A DNA stretch of 64,000 bases from JACVRX01 sp963831385 (GCA_963831385.1 CAWHPW010000012.1:124001-188000), one strand, 5' to 3'. Shown: positions 1 through 8,315, counted from the stretch's first letter. Made by a program: numbers and translations. The notes: generated by a model not told the origin, from the sequence alone.

Positions 1-6
1 GCATGG

Positions 7-846
7 TCAGATCCTCCCCACGACCTCGGCGAGCAGGTGGCCGATGCGCGGCGCCGCCTGGGCGCCCGCCTCGACGACTTCAGCATGGCTGAGCGGAACC
101 GGGCTGATCCCGGCCGCGAGGTTGGTCACCAACGAGATCCCGAGAACTTCCATGCCGGCCTCCCGGGCTGCGATCGCCTCGAGGCCGGTCGACATCCCGA
201 CCAAGTCACCACCGAGCCGTTTCGCCATCTGCACCTCAGCCGGCGTCTCGTAGTGCGGTCCCGAGAACTGCACGTAGACCCCCTCAGGCAGCGACGGGTC
301 GACCTGCCGGGCGATGGCTCGCAGCCGGCTCGCGTAGAGGTCGGTGAGATCGACGAACGTCGCACCTTCCAGTGGCGACGTGGCGGTGAGATTGATGTGG
401 TCGCTGATGAGTACGGGCGTCCCCGGCCCCCATTCCTCCCGCAGCCCGCCGCAGCCGTTGGTGAGAACGATGGCCCGGCAGCCTGCCCCGGCGGCGGTCC
501 GGACCGCGTGAACGACCTGCCGCACACCCTTGCCCTCGTAGAGGTGGGTGCGAGCTCCGAAGAACAGTGCTCGACGGTCGCTGTCACCGATGCGAACCGA
601 CCGGATCACGCCGACGTGGCCTTTCACTCCCGGCGGTGGGAAGCCCGGTACCTCTGTCTGCGGCATTTCGGCCAGGGTCTCGCCGAGCAGATCGAGCGCT
701 CCCGCCCAGCCCGACCCGAGCACGAGCGCGACGTCGTGCCGGTCGACGCCGGTCAACTCTCGGATCCGAATGGCGGCAGCAGCCGCGGCGGCCCGCGGTT
801 CGACTCCTGGAGACCGAAGATCCATCGACGGGCGATGAGCAGTCAC
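7..846 (-). CDS. deoD: Purine nucleoside phosphorylase (class II, trimeric type)
   Basis: Cleaves purine nucleosides with phosphate to free base and (deoxy)ribose-1-phosphate in cytosolic purine salvage. The 279-residue product has the N-terminal phosphate-binding loop VLGSGW (about residues 42-47), then LTNGCGGL, SDHIN, the nucleoside-binding GPHYETPAE, and GMSTGLEAIAAREAGM followed by SLVTNLAAG, in the usual class II order. The family consensus GMSTVPE reads GMSTGLE here, a small departure in the base pocket. An in-frame ATG exists further upstream, but GTG at 846 is preferred: it matches family length and has a TATGTT hexamer six bases before it, typical of leaderless actinobacterial genes. 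It diverges from the lpdA-like gene, as deoD and lpdA are neighbours in mycobacteria. Function is secure; the exact start is less so. Confidence 0.9.
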   Translation of the reverse strand: MTAHRPSMDLRSPGVEPRAAAAAAAIRIRELTGVDRHDVALVLGSGWAGALDLLGETLAEMPQTEVPGFPPPGVKGHVGVIRSVRIGDSDRRALFFGARTHLYEGKGVRQVVHAVRTAAGAGCRAIVLTNGCGGLREEWGPGTPVLISDHINLTATSPLEGATFVDLTDLYASRLRAIARQVDPSLPEGVYVQFSGPHYETPAEVQMAKRLGGDLVGMSTGLEAIAAREAGMEVLGISLVTNLAAGISPVPLSHAEVVEAGAQAAPRIGHLLAEVVGRI

Positions 847-852
847 GGCAGG

Positions 853-858
853 AACATA
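853..858 (-). promoter_or_regulatory. Candidate -10 element for leaderless deoD
   Basis: On the minus strand TATGTT lies six bases before the GTG at 846. This TANNNT spacing is the signature of leaderless transcripts in actinobacteria. No good -35 is visible, and no transcript start has been seen. Confidence 0.4.
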
Positions 859-891
859 GCGCGGGCGCGATCTGTCAGTTGATCCGCGACA

Positions 892-2277
892 ATGGCGGGC
901 GTGACGCGGATCGCGATCCTCGGCGGTGGTCCCGGCGGGTACGAGGCCGCCTTGGTCGCCGCCCAACTCGGCGCCGAGGTGACGGTGGTCGACCGGGACG
1001 GTCTGGGCGGCTCAGCGGTTCTCACCGACTGTGTACCGAGCAAGACGCTCGTGGCGACGGCCGAAGCGATGACCGACGTCGGCGAATCCGCAGAATTGGG
1101 TGTCGTTGTCGACAAGGCGGCGGTCGCCGTCGATCTGGCCCGCGTCAATACCCGGGTCAAGGCGCTGGCCGATGCGCAATCGCGCGACGTCGCCGGATCG
1201 CTGGAGAAGGCCGGTGTGCAGGTCGTGTCGGGCACCGGTCGGCTCGCGCCTGGCGACCGGGTGGTGGTCGATGCGCCGGACGGGACCAGTGAGGAGTTCG
1301 TCGCCGATGTGGCGCTGATCTCGACTGGAGCTCGGCCCCGGATCCTCTCGGCTGCCGAACCGGACGGCGAACGGATCCTGACCTGGACGCAGGTCTACGA
1401 CCTCGACGAGTTGCCGGAACGGCTGGTCGTCGTCGGATCCGGCGTCACGGGAGCGGAGTTCGCCAGCGCCTACAACGCGCTCGGCGCGGATGTTGTCCTC
1501 GTCTCCTCACGCGATCGAGTACTGCCCAGCGAGGATGCCGACGCTGCCTACGTACTCGAGGACGTCTTCACTCGGCGGGGTCTGACGGTTCTCTCCCGGT
1601 CCAGGGCGAAGTCCGTGACGCGGCAAGGCGATGGCGTACTCGTGACGCTGACCGACGGCCGGACTGTTGAGGGGTCGCACTGCCTGATGGCCGTCGGCTC
1701 GGTGCCCAACACCGAGGGGATCGGACTCGAGGAATGCGGCGTGCGGCTCGGCGACGGCGGCTTCGTCGAGGTAGACCGGGTGTCCCGCACGGCTGGTCGC
1801 GGTGTTTACGCCGCCGGTGACTGCACCGGTGTGCTGATGCTCGCGTCAGTGGCGGCCATGCAGGGTCGGACAGCGATGTGGCACGCGCTGGGCGACGCGG
1901 TCACGCCGCTCGACCTGAAGGCGGTCTCGGCGAACGTGTTCACCGAACCGGAGATCGCCACCGTCGGCTGGAGTCAGGCAGCGGTTGACGCCAAAGACAT
2001 CGACGCCCGCGCGGTCAAGCTTCCGCTGGCGACGAATGCCAGGGCGAAAATGCACGGTATTCGCGACGGCTTCGTCAAGCTGTTCTGCCGGCCAGGGACC
2101 GGGATCGTGGTCGGCGGCGTGGTGGTGGCTCCTCGCGCGAGTGAGCTGATCCATCCCATCTCGCTGGCGATCGAAGGATCGCTGACGGTCGACGAAATGG
2201 CGCACGCGTTCACGGTCTACCCGTCGCTGTCCGGCTCGGTCGCCGAAGCTGCGCGGCGCTTGCACCGACGAACCTGA
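892..2277 (+). CDS. lpdA: LpdA-type NAD(P)H quinone reductase (lipoamide dehydrogenase homologue lacking the redox disulfide)
   Basis: FAD/NAD-binding two-dinucleotide-fold flavoprotein of 461 residues. Residues 6-20 carry the FAD motif ILGGGPGGYEAA, the NAD fold has VVGSGVTGAEFASA, and GVYAAGDCTG is the second FAD motif. Lipoamide dehydrogenases have a C-x4-C active site, but here only Cys47 (DCVPSKT) remains and position 42 is Ala. The C-terminal HPTLSE active-site motif reads YPSLSG, so the catalytic His is Tyr and its Glu partner is Gly. M. tuberculosis LpdA (Rv3303c) likewise lacks one of the cysteines and reduces quinones with NAD(P)H instead of dihydrolipoamide. The deoD neighbour supports this assignment. 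The electron acceptor is inferred from family knowledge. ATG 892 starts directly before the nucleotide fold. Confidence 0.85.
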   Translation: MAGVTRIAILGGGPGGYEAALVAAQLGAEVTVVDRDGLGGSAVLTDCVPSKTLVATAEAMTDVGESAELGVVVDKAAVAVDLARVNTRVKALADAQSRDVAGSLEKAGVQVVSGTGRLAPGDRVVVDAPDGTSEEFVADVALISTGARPRILSAAEPDGERILTWTQVYDLDELPERLVVVGSGVTGAEFASAYNALGADVVLVSSRDRVLPSEDADAAYVLEDVFTRRGLTVLSRSRAKSVTRQGDGVLVTLTDGRTVEGSHCLMAVGSVPNTEGIGLEECGVRLGDGGFVEVDRVSRTAGRGVYAAGDCTGVLMLASVAAMQGRTAMWHALGDAVTPLDLKAVSANVFTEPEIATVGWSQAAVDAKDIDARAVKLPLATNARAKMHGIRDGFVKLFCRPGTGIVVGGVVVAPRASELIHPISLAIEGSLTVDEMAHAFTVYPSLSGSVAEAARRLHRRT

Positions 2278-2286
2278 CGGCTACTA

Positions 2287-2424
2287 CCAGCCGCCGCCGC
2301 CGTCGAACCCGCCGCCGAAGCCGCCGCCGTCGAAACCGCCGCCACCCCAGCCGCCACCGTCGAACCCGCCACCACCACCGCCGCCGTCGAACCCGCCCCC
2401 ACCGGCGTCATAGCCGCCGGCGCC
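2287..2424 (-). repeat. Glycine-rich degenerate tandem repeat (GGGFDGGG units)
   Basis: The last 46 or so codons of the disrupted TPM-like gene encode repeated GGGFDGGG and GGWGGGG units ending in a tryptophan. The DNA is a run of ccgccg-type triplets with gtcgaa (Phe-Asp) interspersed. Similar tails end many actinobacterial membrane proteins. Such a run is prone to polymerase slippage and to sequencing error. Confidence 0.75.
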
Positions 2425-3190
2425 CCAGCCGCCCATCGACGAGCCGAGCATGGTGCCCCACAAAATGCCGGGGAGGAAGCCGCCGTAGTACCCGCCGGCC
2501 CAGCCGCCCCAAGCCGGTCCCGCATCCCAATAGGGGCGACGCTCGCCGTTTCCGACGGGCACCAGCCGGACGTCTGGATCGAGGCCGCCCTTGATCCTGG
2601 TCGCGTCGGCGGCGCAAGCCGGGACGTCACGCACAGCACCACCGGGCGGTGCCCATTGAACGTCTTCGACCGACGGACCGTGCCGCGGGTCGAAGAAGCA
2701 CGGCAGCCTGCGCTGCGGCGGTTCCTCGCCGGCGAGCCGGGCCCGGACGCAGGCGAGCAGCCAACGTCCCTCGTCGAGCGTGGACGTCACCGGCTGCAAA
2801 TCTCCCGGCCGCTCCACCTTCGCAGCCGCCGTCTTCGCGTTCTCATAAAGGTCGAGTGCGCGGGCATACTCCTGCTGGGCCTCGGCGGGGGCGGCACCGG
2901 GTGTTCGGACGTCGAGGTCGAGTTCCGCGAGCTCCTCGCCGTAGGCCGTGACGTCTTCGTCGATAGCGGCTCGGACCGGTTCGAGATCCGCGCGCTCCTT
3001 GTTCCGCTTGTTCCGCCGGTACAGCAGGAAACCGCCCCCGCCGACGGCCGCGATGATCCCCAACGGGAGCCAGCCGGACCCACCGTCGGAATCACTGTCG
3101 GAGGAGCCTTCATTGGTCCCGCCGGAGCCGCCGGCTTCGACTTCCTCGAGCCCGTCGACCAAGTTGGTTGCCGAACTCTTCGAAGTCGCC

Positions 3191-3208
3191 GTCGCTAGCG
3201 TCGCTAGC
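3191..3208. repeat. Perfect 9-bp tandem duplication (gtcgctagc x2)
   Basis: Two exact head-to-tail copies of gtcgctagc lie inside the disrupted TPM-like gene, close to one of its frame changes. A 9-bp duplication keeps frame and encodes a repeated Ala-Ser-Asp on the minus strand, so it does not itself break the gene. Confidence 0.7.
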
Positions 3209-3599
3209 CTCGTCGGCTACCCGGCGCCGCGTCGCCCGGAGGCATGGTGTCGGATAGCCGCATCGACGTCGGCCATTGGGGGAGAGCAGTGACGACGTAC
3301 GTGCCGTGCTGTCCGGTCGCCTCGCCGAGGTCGTTTGCCGTCCCAGTAACTGGCCGACGACGGCATGACCGCAAGGAAGATCGGCGTGTCGACGATCCTT
3401 CGAGCCGGTCTCGCGAGCGGCGTCCTGCGCGGCCTGGTCGATCTCGATGCCGTTGTCAGCGAACTCGCTCAGCGCCGCGTCGTCGATGTAGAGCCGATCT
3501 CCGGACTGGAACGCCTGGGCGGCCTGGTCGTACACGCTGGACATGACTCCATCATCCCCCCACCAGCCGGAACGGACACGGTCGGGATGTCATGTTGTG

Positions 3600-4742
3600 A
3601 TGTCGCCCATGAATTCGGTGGCCGAGGTCACCCCGGCGCAGGCGATGCGGTGGCGGTTACGCCAGCAGTACCTGGACAAGCTTGCCCCGGACCTCGTTGA
3701 GGTGGCATCCCGGCTCGGCGGGATCCATGCCCAGGTGATGTCGGGTGCGGTTCAGATCGTCGGTATCCGCACGGCGTCGTTCGCCGGTCCCGACCTCGAC
3801 GATGCGCTCTGGAACCAGCGCACCCTGGTGAAGACCTGGGGGATGAGGGGAACGCTGCACCTGTTCCCGTCCGCGGAGCTGCCGCTGTGGGTGGCGGCGT
3901 TCACGCAACGCCAATGGCCACGGTTTACGCCCGCATGGGAGAAGTACCACGGCGTCAAGCCGGACGACCTGCGCGCGATCACCGCCGCTGTCGGCGAAGT
4001 GCTGCCCGGGCGGGTGCTCACCCGGGACGAGCTCGCCACCGAGATCGCGGCTGCGCTGCACAAGCCGGCGCTGGCCGAGAAGATCCGGTCCGGCTGGGGC
4101 GTCATGCTCAAACCGGCCGCCGCTGGCGGACTGCTGTGCTTCGGACCAGATCGCGACCGCAACGTCACGTTCACCGATCCGCGCAGCCATCTCCCGACCG
4201 TGTCGTGGGCCGACGTCGATCCGGATCTTGCTCTGGGTGAGATCCTCGGCCGGTTCCTGGACACCTACGGCCCCGCGACCCATGAGGACTTCGGCCGGTG
4301 GTGGGGGACTGATGCGGCGTCCGCTCGGCGCGTTTTCGCGGCTCATTCAGACGCGATGGCGCCCGTGGTTGTTGACGGCAAGAAGGCGTGGCTGACACCC
4401 GAGGGCGCGGACAAGATCCGTCGGCTCCGCACGCCGAGCGGGGTGCTCCTGCTGCCGGGGTTTGACCCCTACACGATCGCGCCGATCAGCGCTCGGACGT
4501 ACACGATCCCCGACGGGTTCGTCGACCGGGTCTCCCGGACCGCGGGCTGGATCTCGCCGGTTCTACTGGTCGACGGTCTGGTCTGCGGAACGTGGGCCTT
4601 GGAGCAGCGGGACACCATGGCGACGATCACTGTCGAGCCGTTCGGCTCGGTCAGCGCTGCCACCAAAAAGGCCGCGGCTAAGTACGCGGAACGCTACGGC
4701 CGCATCCTCGACGCCGACGTTGCCATGAGCTGGATCACCTAG
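3600..4742 (+). CDS. Winged-helix DNA-binding protein, AlkZ-like family (possible DNA glycosylase)
   Basis: The 380-residue product matches the tandem winged-helix family that contains the DNA glycosylases AlkZ and YcaQ, which excise alkylated bases or unhook crosslinks. Family-type features are the conserved WGMRGTLHLF block after the first winged helix, GRFLDTYGPATHEDFGRWWG in the middle and LLLPGFDPYTIA near the C-terminus. AlkZ uses a Q-x-Q catalytic pair and YcaQ a Q-x-D. The equivalent position here reads His43-Ala-Gln45, so activity may differ or be absent. The start is chosen at ATG 3600 because an upstream in-frame ATG at 3543 overlaps the start codon of the divergent gene; ATG 3609 is also possible. 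It stands alone, tail to tail with the carboxylase alpha gene. The fold is fairly sure, the glycosylase role only inferred. Confidence 0.75.
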   Translation: MSPMNSVAEVTPAQAMRWRLRQQYLDKLAPDLVEVASRLGGIHAQVMSGAVQIVGIRTASFAGPDLDDALWNQRTLVKTWGMRGTLHLFPSAELPLWVAAFTQRQWPRFTPAWEKYHGVKPDDLRAITAAVGEVLPGRVLTRDELATEIAAALHKPALAEKIRSGWGVMLKPAAAGGLLCFGPDRDRNVTFTDPRSHLPTVSWADVDPDLALGEILGRFLDTYGPATHEDFGRWWGTDAASARRVFAAHSDAMAPVVVDGKKAWLTPEGADKIRRLRTPSGVLLLPGFDPYTIAPISARTYTIPDGFVDRVSRTAGWISPVLLVDGLVCGTWALEQRDTMATITVEPFGSVSAATKKAAAKYAERYGRILDADVAMSWIT

Positions 4743-4757
4743 CGGGGGCGTCCGGGA

Positions 4758-6533
4758 TCAGTCCTTGATCTCGCATAGCACGGCGCCGTTGGCGACCGTT
4801 GCACCGACCTCCGCGGCCAGGCCGGTGACGATGCCCGCCTTGTGCGCGTTGATTGGCTGCTCCATCTTCATGGCCTCGAGAACGACCACCAACTCGCCGG
4901 CTTCGACCTGCTGGCCCTCCTCGACAACCACCTTGACGATCGTCCCCTGCATGGGCGAGGTCAGCGCATCGCCGCCGGCGACATGACCAGCTCGGCCGCC
5001 CGTCGATCGTCGTGGCGGTCGAGCCCCACCGCCGCGACCGGGAGCCTCGCCGACTGTCCCGAGGCCAGCCGGCAGCGACACCTCGAACCGCTTTCCACTG
5101 ACCTCGACCACGACACTCTCTCGCCGCGCCTCACCCTCGCCGGTAACACCACCGCCGGCATACGGCGGGATGCGATTGTCGAACTCGGTCTCGATCCAGC
5201 GGGTGTGAACTGCGAACGGCGTCTGCGGGTCGGAGGGAGCAAAGGCCGGATCGTCGACCACCGCGAGATGGAATGGGATCACCGTGGCCAGGCCCTGCAC
5301 ATCGAACTCGGCGAGCGCGCGGCGGGACCGTTCCAGCGCCTGTTGCCGGTCGGACCCGGTCACGATCAGCTTCGCCAAGAGGGAGTCGAAGTTCTGCCCG
5401 ACCACGCTGCCTGCTTCAACGCCGGCGTCCAGGCGAATCCCGGGTCCGCTGGGCGGTCGGAACACCGTCACTGGACCGGGTGTGGGCAGGAAGTTCCGCC
5501 CAGGGTCCTCGCCGTTGATGCGGAACTCGATCGAGTGGCCCCGGATTGGTGGATCGTCATAGCCGAGCGGTTCGCCGGCGGCGATGCGGAACATTTCCCG
5601 GACCAGGTCGATCCCGGCGACTTCCTCGGTGACCGGGTGCTCCACCTGCAGGCGGGTGTTGACCTCCAGGAACGAGATGGTGCCGTCCTGTCCGACCAGG
5701 AACTCGCAGGTGCCGGCGCCGACGTAGCCGGCTTCCTTCAAGATCGCTTTGGACGCGGCATAGAGCTGAGCATTTTGTTGGTCCGAGAGGAAGGGCGCAG
5801 GCGCCTCCTCGACCAGCTTCTGGTGCCGGCGTTGCAGCGAGCAGTCGCGGGTGGAGACGACGACCACGCCGCCGTGCTGGTCGGCCAGGCACTGGGTCTC
5901 GACGTGCCGCGGCCGATCAAGGTAGCGCTCGACGAAGCACTCACCGCGGCCGAATGCTGCGACCGCCTCCCGAACGGCCGAGTCAAATGACTCGGGGATC
6001 TCGGCGAGCGACCGGGCGACCTTGAGACCTCGGCCGCCGCCGCCGAACGCCGCCTTGATCGCGATCGGTAACCCGTGCTCCTCAGCGAACGTGACGACCT
6101 CGTCCACGCCGGCAACTGGATCGGCCGTCCCGGCAACCAGCGGCGCGCCAGCGCGTTGGGCAATGTGGCGGGCGCTGACCTTGTCCCCTAGCGCGTCGAT
6201 CGCTGCCGGCGGCGGGCCGACCCAGGTCAGACCGGCATGGATCACGGCCTGCGCGAACGCGGCATTCTCCGCCAAGAAGCCATAGCCGGGATGGACGGCA
6301 TCGGCCTGCGACCGGGCGGCGACGTCGAGCAGCTTGTCGACGACGAGGTACGTCTCGGCGCTGGTCTGACCGTGCAGGGCATAAGCCTCGTCGGCCACCC
6401 GCACGTGCAGAGCGTCCCGGTCGGAGTCGGCGTAAACGGCCACGCTGCCGATGCCGGAGTCACGGCAGGCCCTGGCCACTCGCACGGCGATCTCGCCCCG
6501 GTTGGCGACGAGCACCTTCGTGATGGCCGTCAC
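4758..6533 (-). CDS. accA: Acyl-CoA carboxylase alpha subunit (biotin carboxylase plus biotin carrier), methylcrotonyl-CoA carboxylase-like
   Basis: This 591-residue subunit carboxylates its own biotin with ATP and bicarbonate and passes the carboxyl group to a beta subunit. The N-terminal biotin carboxylase domain begins KVLVANRGEIAVRVARAC, the ATP-grasp loop is KAAFGGGGRGLKV, and EVNTRLQVEHPVTEE holds the catalytic core. The C-terminal carrier domain has EAMKMEQ, whose first Lys is the biotinylation site. GTG 6533 overlaps the TGA of merR (GTGA), so the two are co-transcribed. A divergent acyl-CoA dehydrogenase and a beta subunit follow across the intergenic region. That grouping resembles accA1-accD1-fadE19 of M. 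tuberculosis, which acts in leucine breakdown. The substrate (methylcrotonyl-CoA or another branched acyl-CoA) is inferred from context. Confidence 0.9.
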   Translation of the reverse strand: MTAITKVLVANRGEIAVRVARACRDSGIGSVAVYADSDRDALHVRVADEAYALHGQTSAETYLVVDKLLDVAARSQADAVHPGYGFLAENAAFAQAVIHAGLTWVGPPPAAIDALGDKVSARHIAQRAGAPLVAGTADPVAGVDEVVTFAEEHGLPIAIKAAFGGGGRGLKVARSLAEIPESFDSAVREAVAAFGRGECFVERYLDRPRHVETQCLADQHGGVVVVSTRDCSLQRRHQKLVEEAPAPFLSDQQNAQLYAASKAILKEAGYVGAGTCEFLVGQDGTISFLEVNTRLQVEHPVTEEVAGIDLVREMFRIAAGEPLGYDDPPIRGHSIEFRINGEDPGRNFLPTPGPVTVFRPPSGPGIRLDAGVEAGSVVGQNFDSLLAKLIVTGSDRQQALERSRRALAEFDVQGLATVIPFHLAVVDDPAFAPSDPQTPFAVHTRWIETEFDNRIPPYAGGGVTGEGEARRESVVVEVSGKRFEVSLPAGLGTVGEAPGRGGGARPPRRSTGGRAGHVAGGDALTSPMQGTIVKVVVEEGQQVEAGELVVVLEAMKMEQPINAHKAGIVTGLAAEVGATVANGAVLCEIKD

Positions 6534-6940
6534 GCCCGCACTCCTTCGTCGGCTGCCGGGGAGCCTAGCCGCAGCAAGTCGTCGCGGCACCGACGCTCGA
6601 GATCGTCCAGCTCCGCGAGCGTGCGTTCGATGTCGGAGCGGCGTTGCTCCAGCTCCGAGCGGCGGACCGTGATCTGCTCGAGCAGGTAAGTGAGCTGGCC
6701 GGTCTCGCCGGTGTCGGCGTCGTACATGCCGACGATCTTCTTGATCTCGTCGAGGGGGAAGCCCAGTCGCTTGCCGCGCAGCACCAGCTCCAGGCGGACC
6801 CGGTCCCCGCTGTGGAAAACGCGCTGCATGCCCCGGCGCTCGGGTTCGAGCAGGCCGTGTTCCTCGTAGAAGCGCAGGGTGCGGGCGGTGACGCCGAACT
6901 CCCGGGCCAGTTCGGCGATCGTCCAGGTTCGGCTACCCAT
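6530..6940 (-). CDS. MerR-family transcriptional regulator of the acyl-CoA carboxylase/dehydrogenase unit
   Basis: A 136-residue MerR regulator. It has an N-terminal winged helix-turn-helix (WTIAELAREFGVTARTLRFY, then EEHGLLEPERRG), the MerR core RGKRLGFPLDEIKKIVGMYD, and a C-terminal dimerisation coiled coil rich in Glu/Arg. No metal-binding Cys cluster is seen, so a metal sensor is unlikely. MerR proteins beside acyl-CoA dehydrogenase and carboxylase genes, such as proteobacterial LiuR, control branched-chain amino acid or acyl-CoA catabolism. Start ATG 6940 is preferred over an upstream in-frame ATG because the domain begins here and GGAAGGGA precedes it. It ends in a GTGA overlap with the carboxylase alpha gene. 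A near-palindrome in the divergent promoter region (6996-7013) is its likely operator. Confidence 0.85.
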   Translation of the reverse strand: MGSRTWTIAELAREFGVTARTLRFYEEHGLLEPERRGMQRVFHSGDRVRLELVLRGKRLGFPLDEIKKIVGMYDADTGETGQLTYLLEQITVRRSELEQRRSDIERTLAELDDLERRCRDDLLRLGSPAADEGVRA

Positions 6941-6995
6941 TCGGGGTGGTTGTCCCTTCCGGTGCAGGTTGCGCAACACCGCCGATGGGGCTTAC

Positions 6996-7013
6996 CTTAA
7001 CGTAAACGTCAAG
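6996..7013. promoter_or_regulatory. Imperfect 18-bp palindrome, probable MerR operator
   Basis: CTTAACGTAAACGTCAAG reads CTTGACGTTTACGTTAAG on the other strand: nearly symmetrical, with two ACGT cores around an A/T-rich centre. It stands out in this GC-rich DNA and lies between the divergent merR start (6940) and the acyl-CoA dehydrogenase start (7138). ACGTTTACGT-type palindromes are the kind of site LiuR-like MerR proteins use. Binding is inferred. Confidence 0.6.
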
Positions 7014-7137
7014 CTGTCGGTCGTCCACCACCAGGCGAGTACGTACGTCACCAGGCTTGCAGGCCTCGTGGTGTACGGGCAGGGGTGGTGAACGTGGTCA
7101 TTCCGGGAGCGCCGCATGCCTGGCTGGAGGGCGACGG

Positions 7138-8304
7138 ATGAGCTTCGAGTTGTCTCCCGACCATGAGACGTTCCGCAAGGTCGTCCGCGAGTTCGCCGAG
7201 GCGGAGATCGCCCCGCATGCAGCCCGTTGGGATCAAGAGCATCACTTTCCGGTCGAGATCATGCCGGCGATGGGTGAGCTCGGGGTGTTCGGGCTCACCG
7301 CGCCGGAAGAGTACGGCGGGGGTGGCGGCGACTTCACCAGCCTGTGCGTCGCCATCGAGGAGATCGGCCGGGTCGACCAGTCGATCGGCATCACCCTCGA
7401 GGCCGCCGTCGGCCTCGGCATCAACCCGATACTCACCTATGGGACCGAAGAGCAGAAGCAGCGCTGGCTGCCCGACCTCGTCTCTGGCCGGGCGCTTTCC
7501 GCGTTTGGGCTGACCGAGCCGGGTGCGGGGTCCGACGCCGGTGCGACGGCTACCCGAGCTGTCCTCGACGCCGACGAATGGGTCATCGACGGTGCCAAGC
7601 AGTTCATCACCAACTCAGGGACCCCTATCACGTCCTGTGTGACAGTGACGGCCAGAACCGGCACGCTGCCGGACGGTCGGGCCGAAGTGTCGACGATCAT
7701 CGTTCCGTCCGGAACGCCCGGGTTCACCGTCGAGCCGGCGTACGACAAGCTCGGCTGGCACGCCTCGGATACCCGCCCGCTCACGTTCGTCGACTGCCGC
7801 GTCCCGGCCGGGCACCTGCTCGGCGAGAGAGGCCGCGGCTTTGCCCAATTCCTGGCCACTCTGGACGACGGTCGGATCGCGATCGCCGCTCTCGCCGTCG
7901 GATGTATCCAGGCGATGCTCGACCAGTCGGTGGCATATGCCACCGACCGACGGGCGTTCGGGGTGCCCATCGGCAGCAAACAAGGCGTCGCCTTCCAGAT
8001 CGCCGACCTGAAGGTGATGGCCGACGCAGCCCGCCAGCTGACCTATCGGGCGGCGGCCCTGCGCGACGCCGGGCGGCCGCACGCCGAGATCAAGCAGGCG
8101 GCGGCGGTCGCCAAGCTCTATGCAACCGAGTCGGCGGTGACTGCCACGCGAGTCGCGACGCAGGTGCACGGCGGCTACGGCTTCATGGAGGAGTACCCGG
8201 TCGCACGGTTCTACCGCGACGCCAAGGTGCTCGAGATCGGCGAGGGCACGAGCGAGGTGCAGCGCCTGGTGATCGGGCGCAGCCTCGGCCTTCCCGTCGA
8301 GTAG
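7138..8304 (+). CDS. Acyl-CoA dehydrogenase (FadE, short/branched-chain type)
   Basis: FAD-dependent dehydrogenase of 388 residues that oxidises acyl-CoA to trans-2-enoyl-CoA, passing electrons to electron-transfer flavoprotein. It has AFGLTEPGAGSDAG and FITNSGTPIT in the middle beta domain and QVHGGYGFMEEYP and IGEGTSEVQRLVIGR in the C-terminal helical domain. The Glu in EGTSE is the usual catalytic base position. In true isovaleryl-CoA dehydrogenase this site is Gly and the base sits elsewhere, so despite the leucine-like context this is better called a general short/branched-chain enzyme. ATG 7138 is supported by GGAGGG seven or so bases upstream; an in-frame upstream start lacks this. It heads the plus-strand unit with the beta carboxylase subunit, only 11 bases downstream, probably under the divergent MerR protein. 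Confidence 0.9.
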   Translation: MSFELSPDHETFRKVVREFAEAEIAPHAARWDQEHHFPVEIMPAMGELGVFGLTAPEEYGGGGGDFTSLCVAIEEIGRVDQSIGITLEAAVGLGINPILTYGTEEQKQRWLPDLVSGRALSAFGLTEPGAGSDAGATATRAVLDADEWVIDGAKQFITNSGTPITSCVTVTARTGTLPDGRAEVSTIIVPSGTPGFTVEPAYDKLGWHASDTRPLTFVDCRVPAGHLLGERGRGFAQFLATLDDGRIAIAALAVGCIQAMLDQSVAYATDRRAFGVPIGSKQGVAFQIADLKVMADAARQLTYRAAALRDAGRPHAEIKQAAAVAKLYATESAVTATRVATQVHGGYGFMEEYPVARFYRDAKVLEIGEGTSEVQRLVIGRSLGLPVE

Positions 8305-8315
8305 GTTCGAAACTC

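Larger units (their letters stand above)
2284..3544 (-). pseudogene. TPM-like single-pass membrane protein with Gly-rich tail, disrupted by several frame changes
   Basis: Coding-quality sequence continues through this span but changes frame repeatedly. The start at 3544 gives an N-terminal piece (MSSVYDQAAQAFQSGDRLYI...). Near 3385 a second frame continues with TPIFLAVMPSSASYWDG, near 3345 a third with NDLGEATGQHGTYVV, and after about 3160 another carries the C-terminal 290 residues. The C-terminal part has an acidic Gly/Ser linker, one transmembrane helix (LGIIAAVGGGGFLLY), a charged coil, Cys-containing segments and a Gly-Phe-Asp-rich tail. The arrangement resembles actinobacterial proteins with an extracytoplasmic TPM-like domain, a transmembrane anchor and a Gly-rich tail. 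No catalytic function is claimed. Either the gene is decaying or the sequence has clustered one-base errors; other disrupted loci in the window make error plausible. Confidence 0.6.

Noticed and set aside
7344..8315. Plus-strand extension of the accD-like frame back into the acyl-CoA dehydrogenase
   Set aside because: The carboxyltransferase domain begins only after 8316; the upstream part is an Arg-rich out-of-frame reading of the dehydrogenase.
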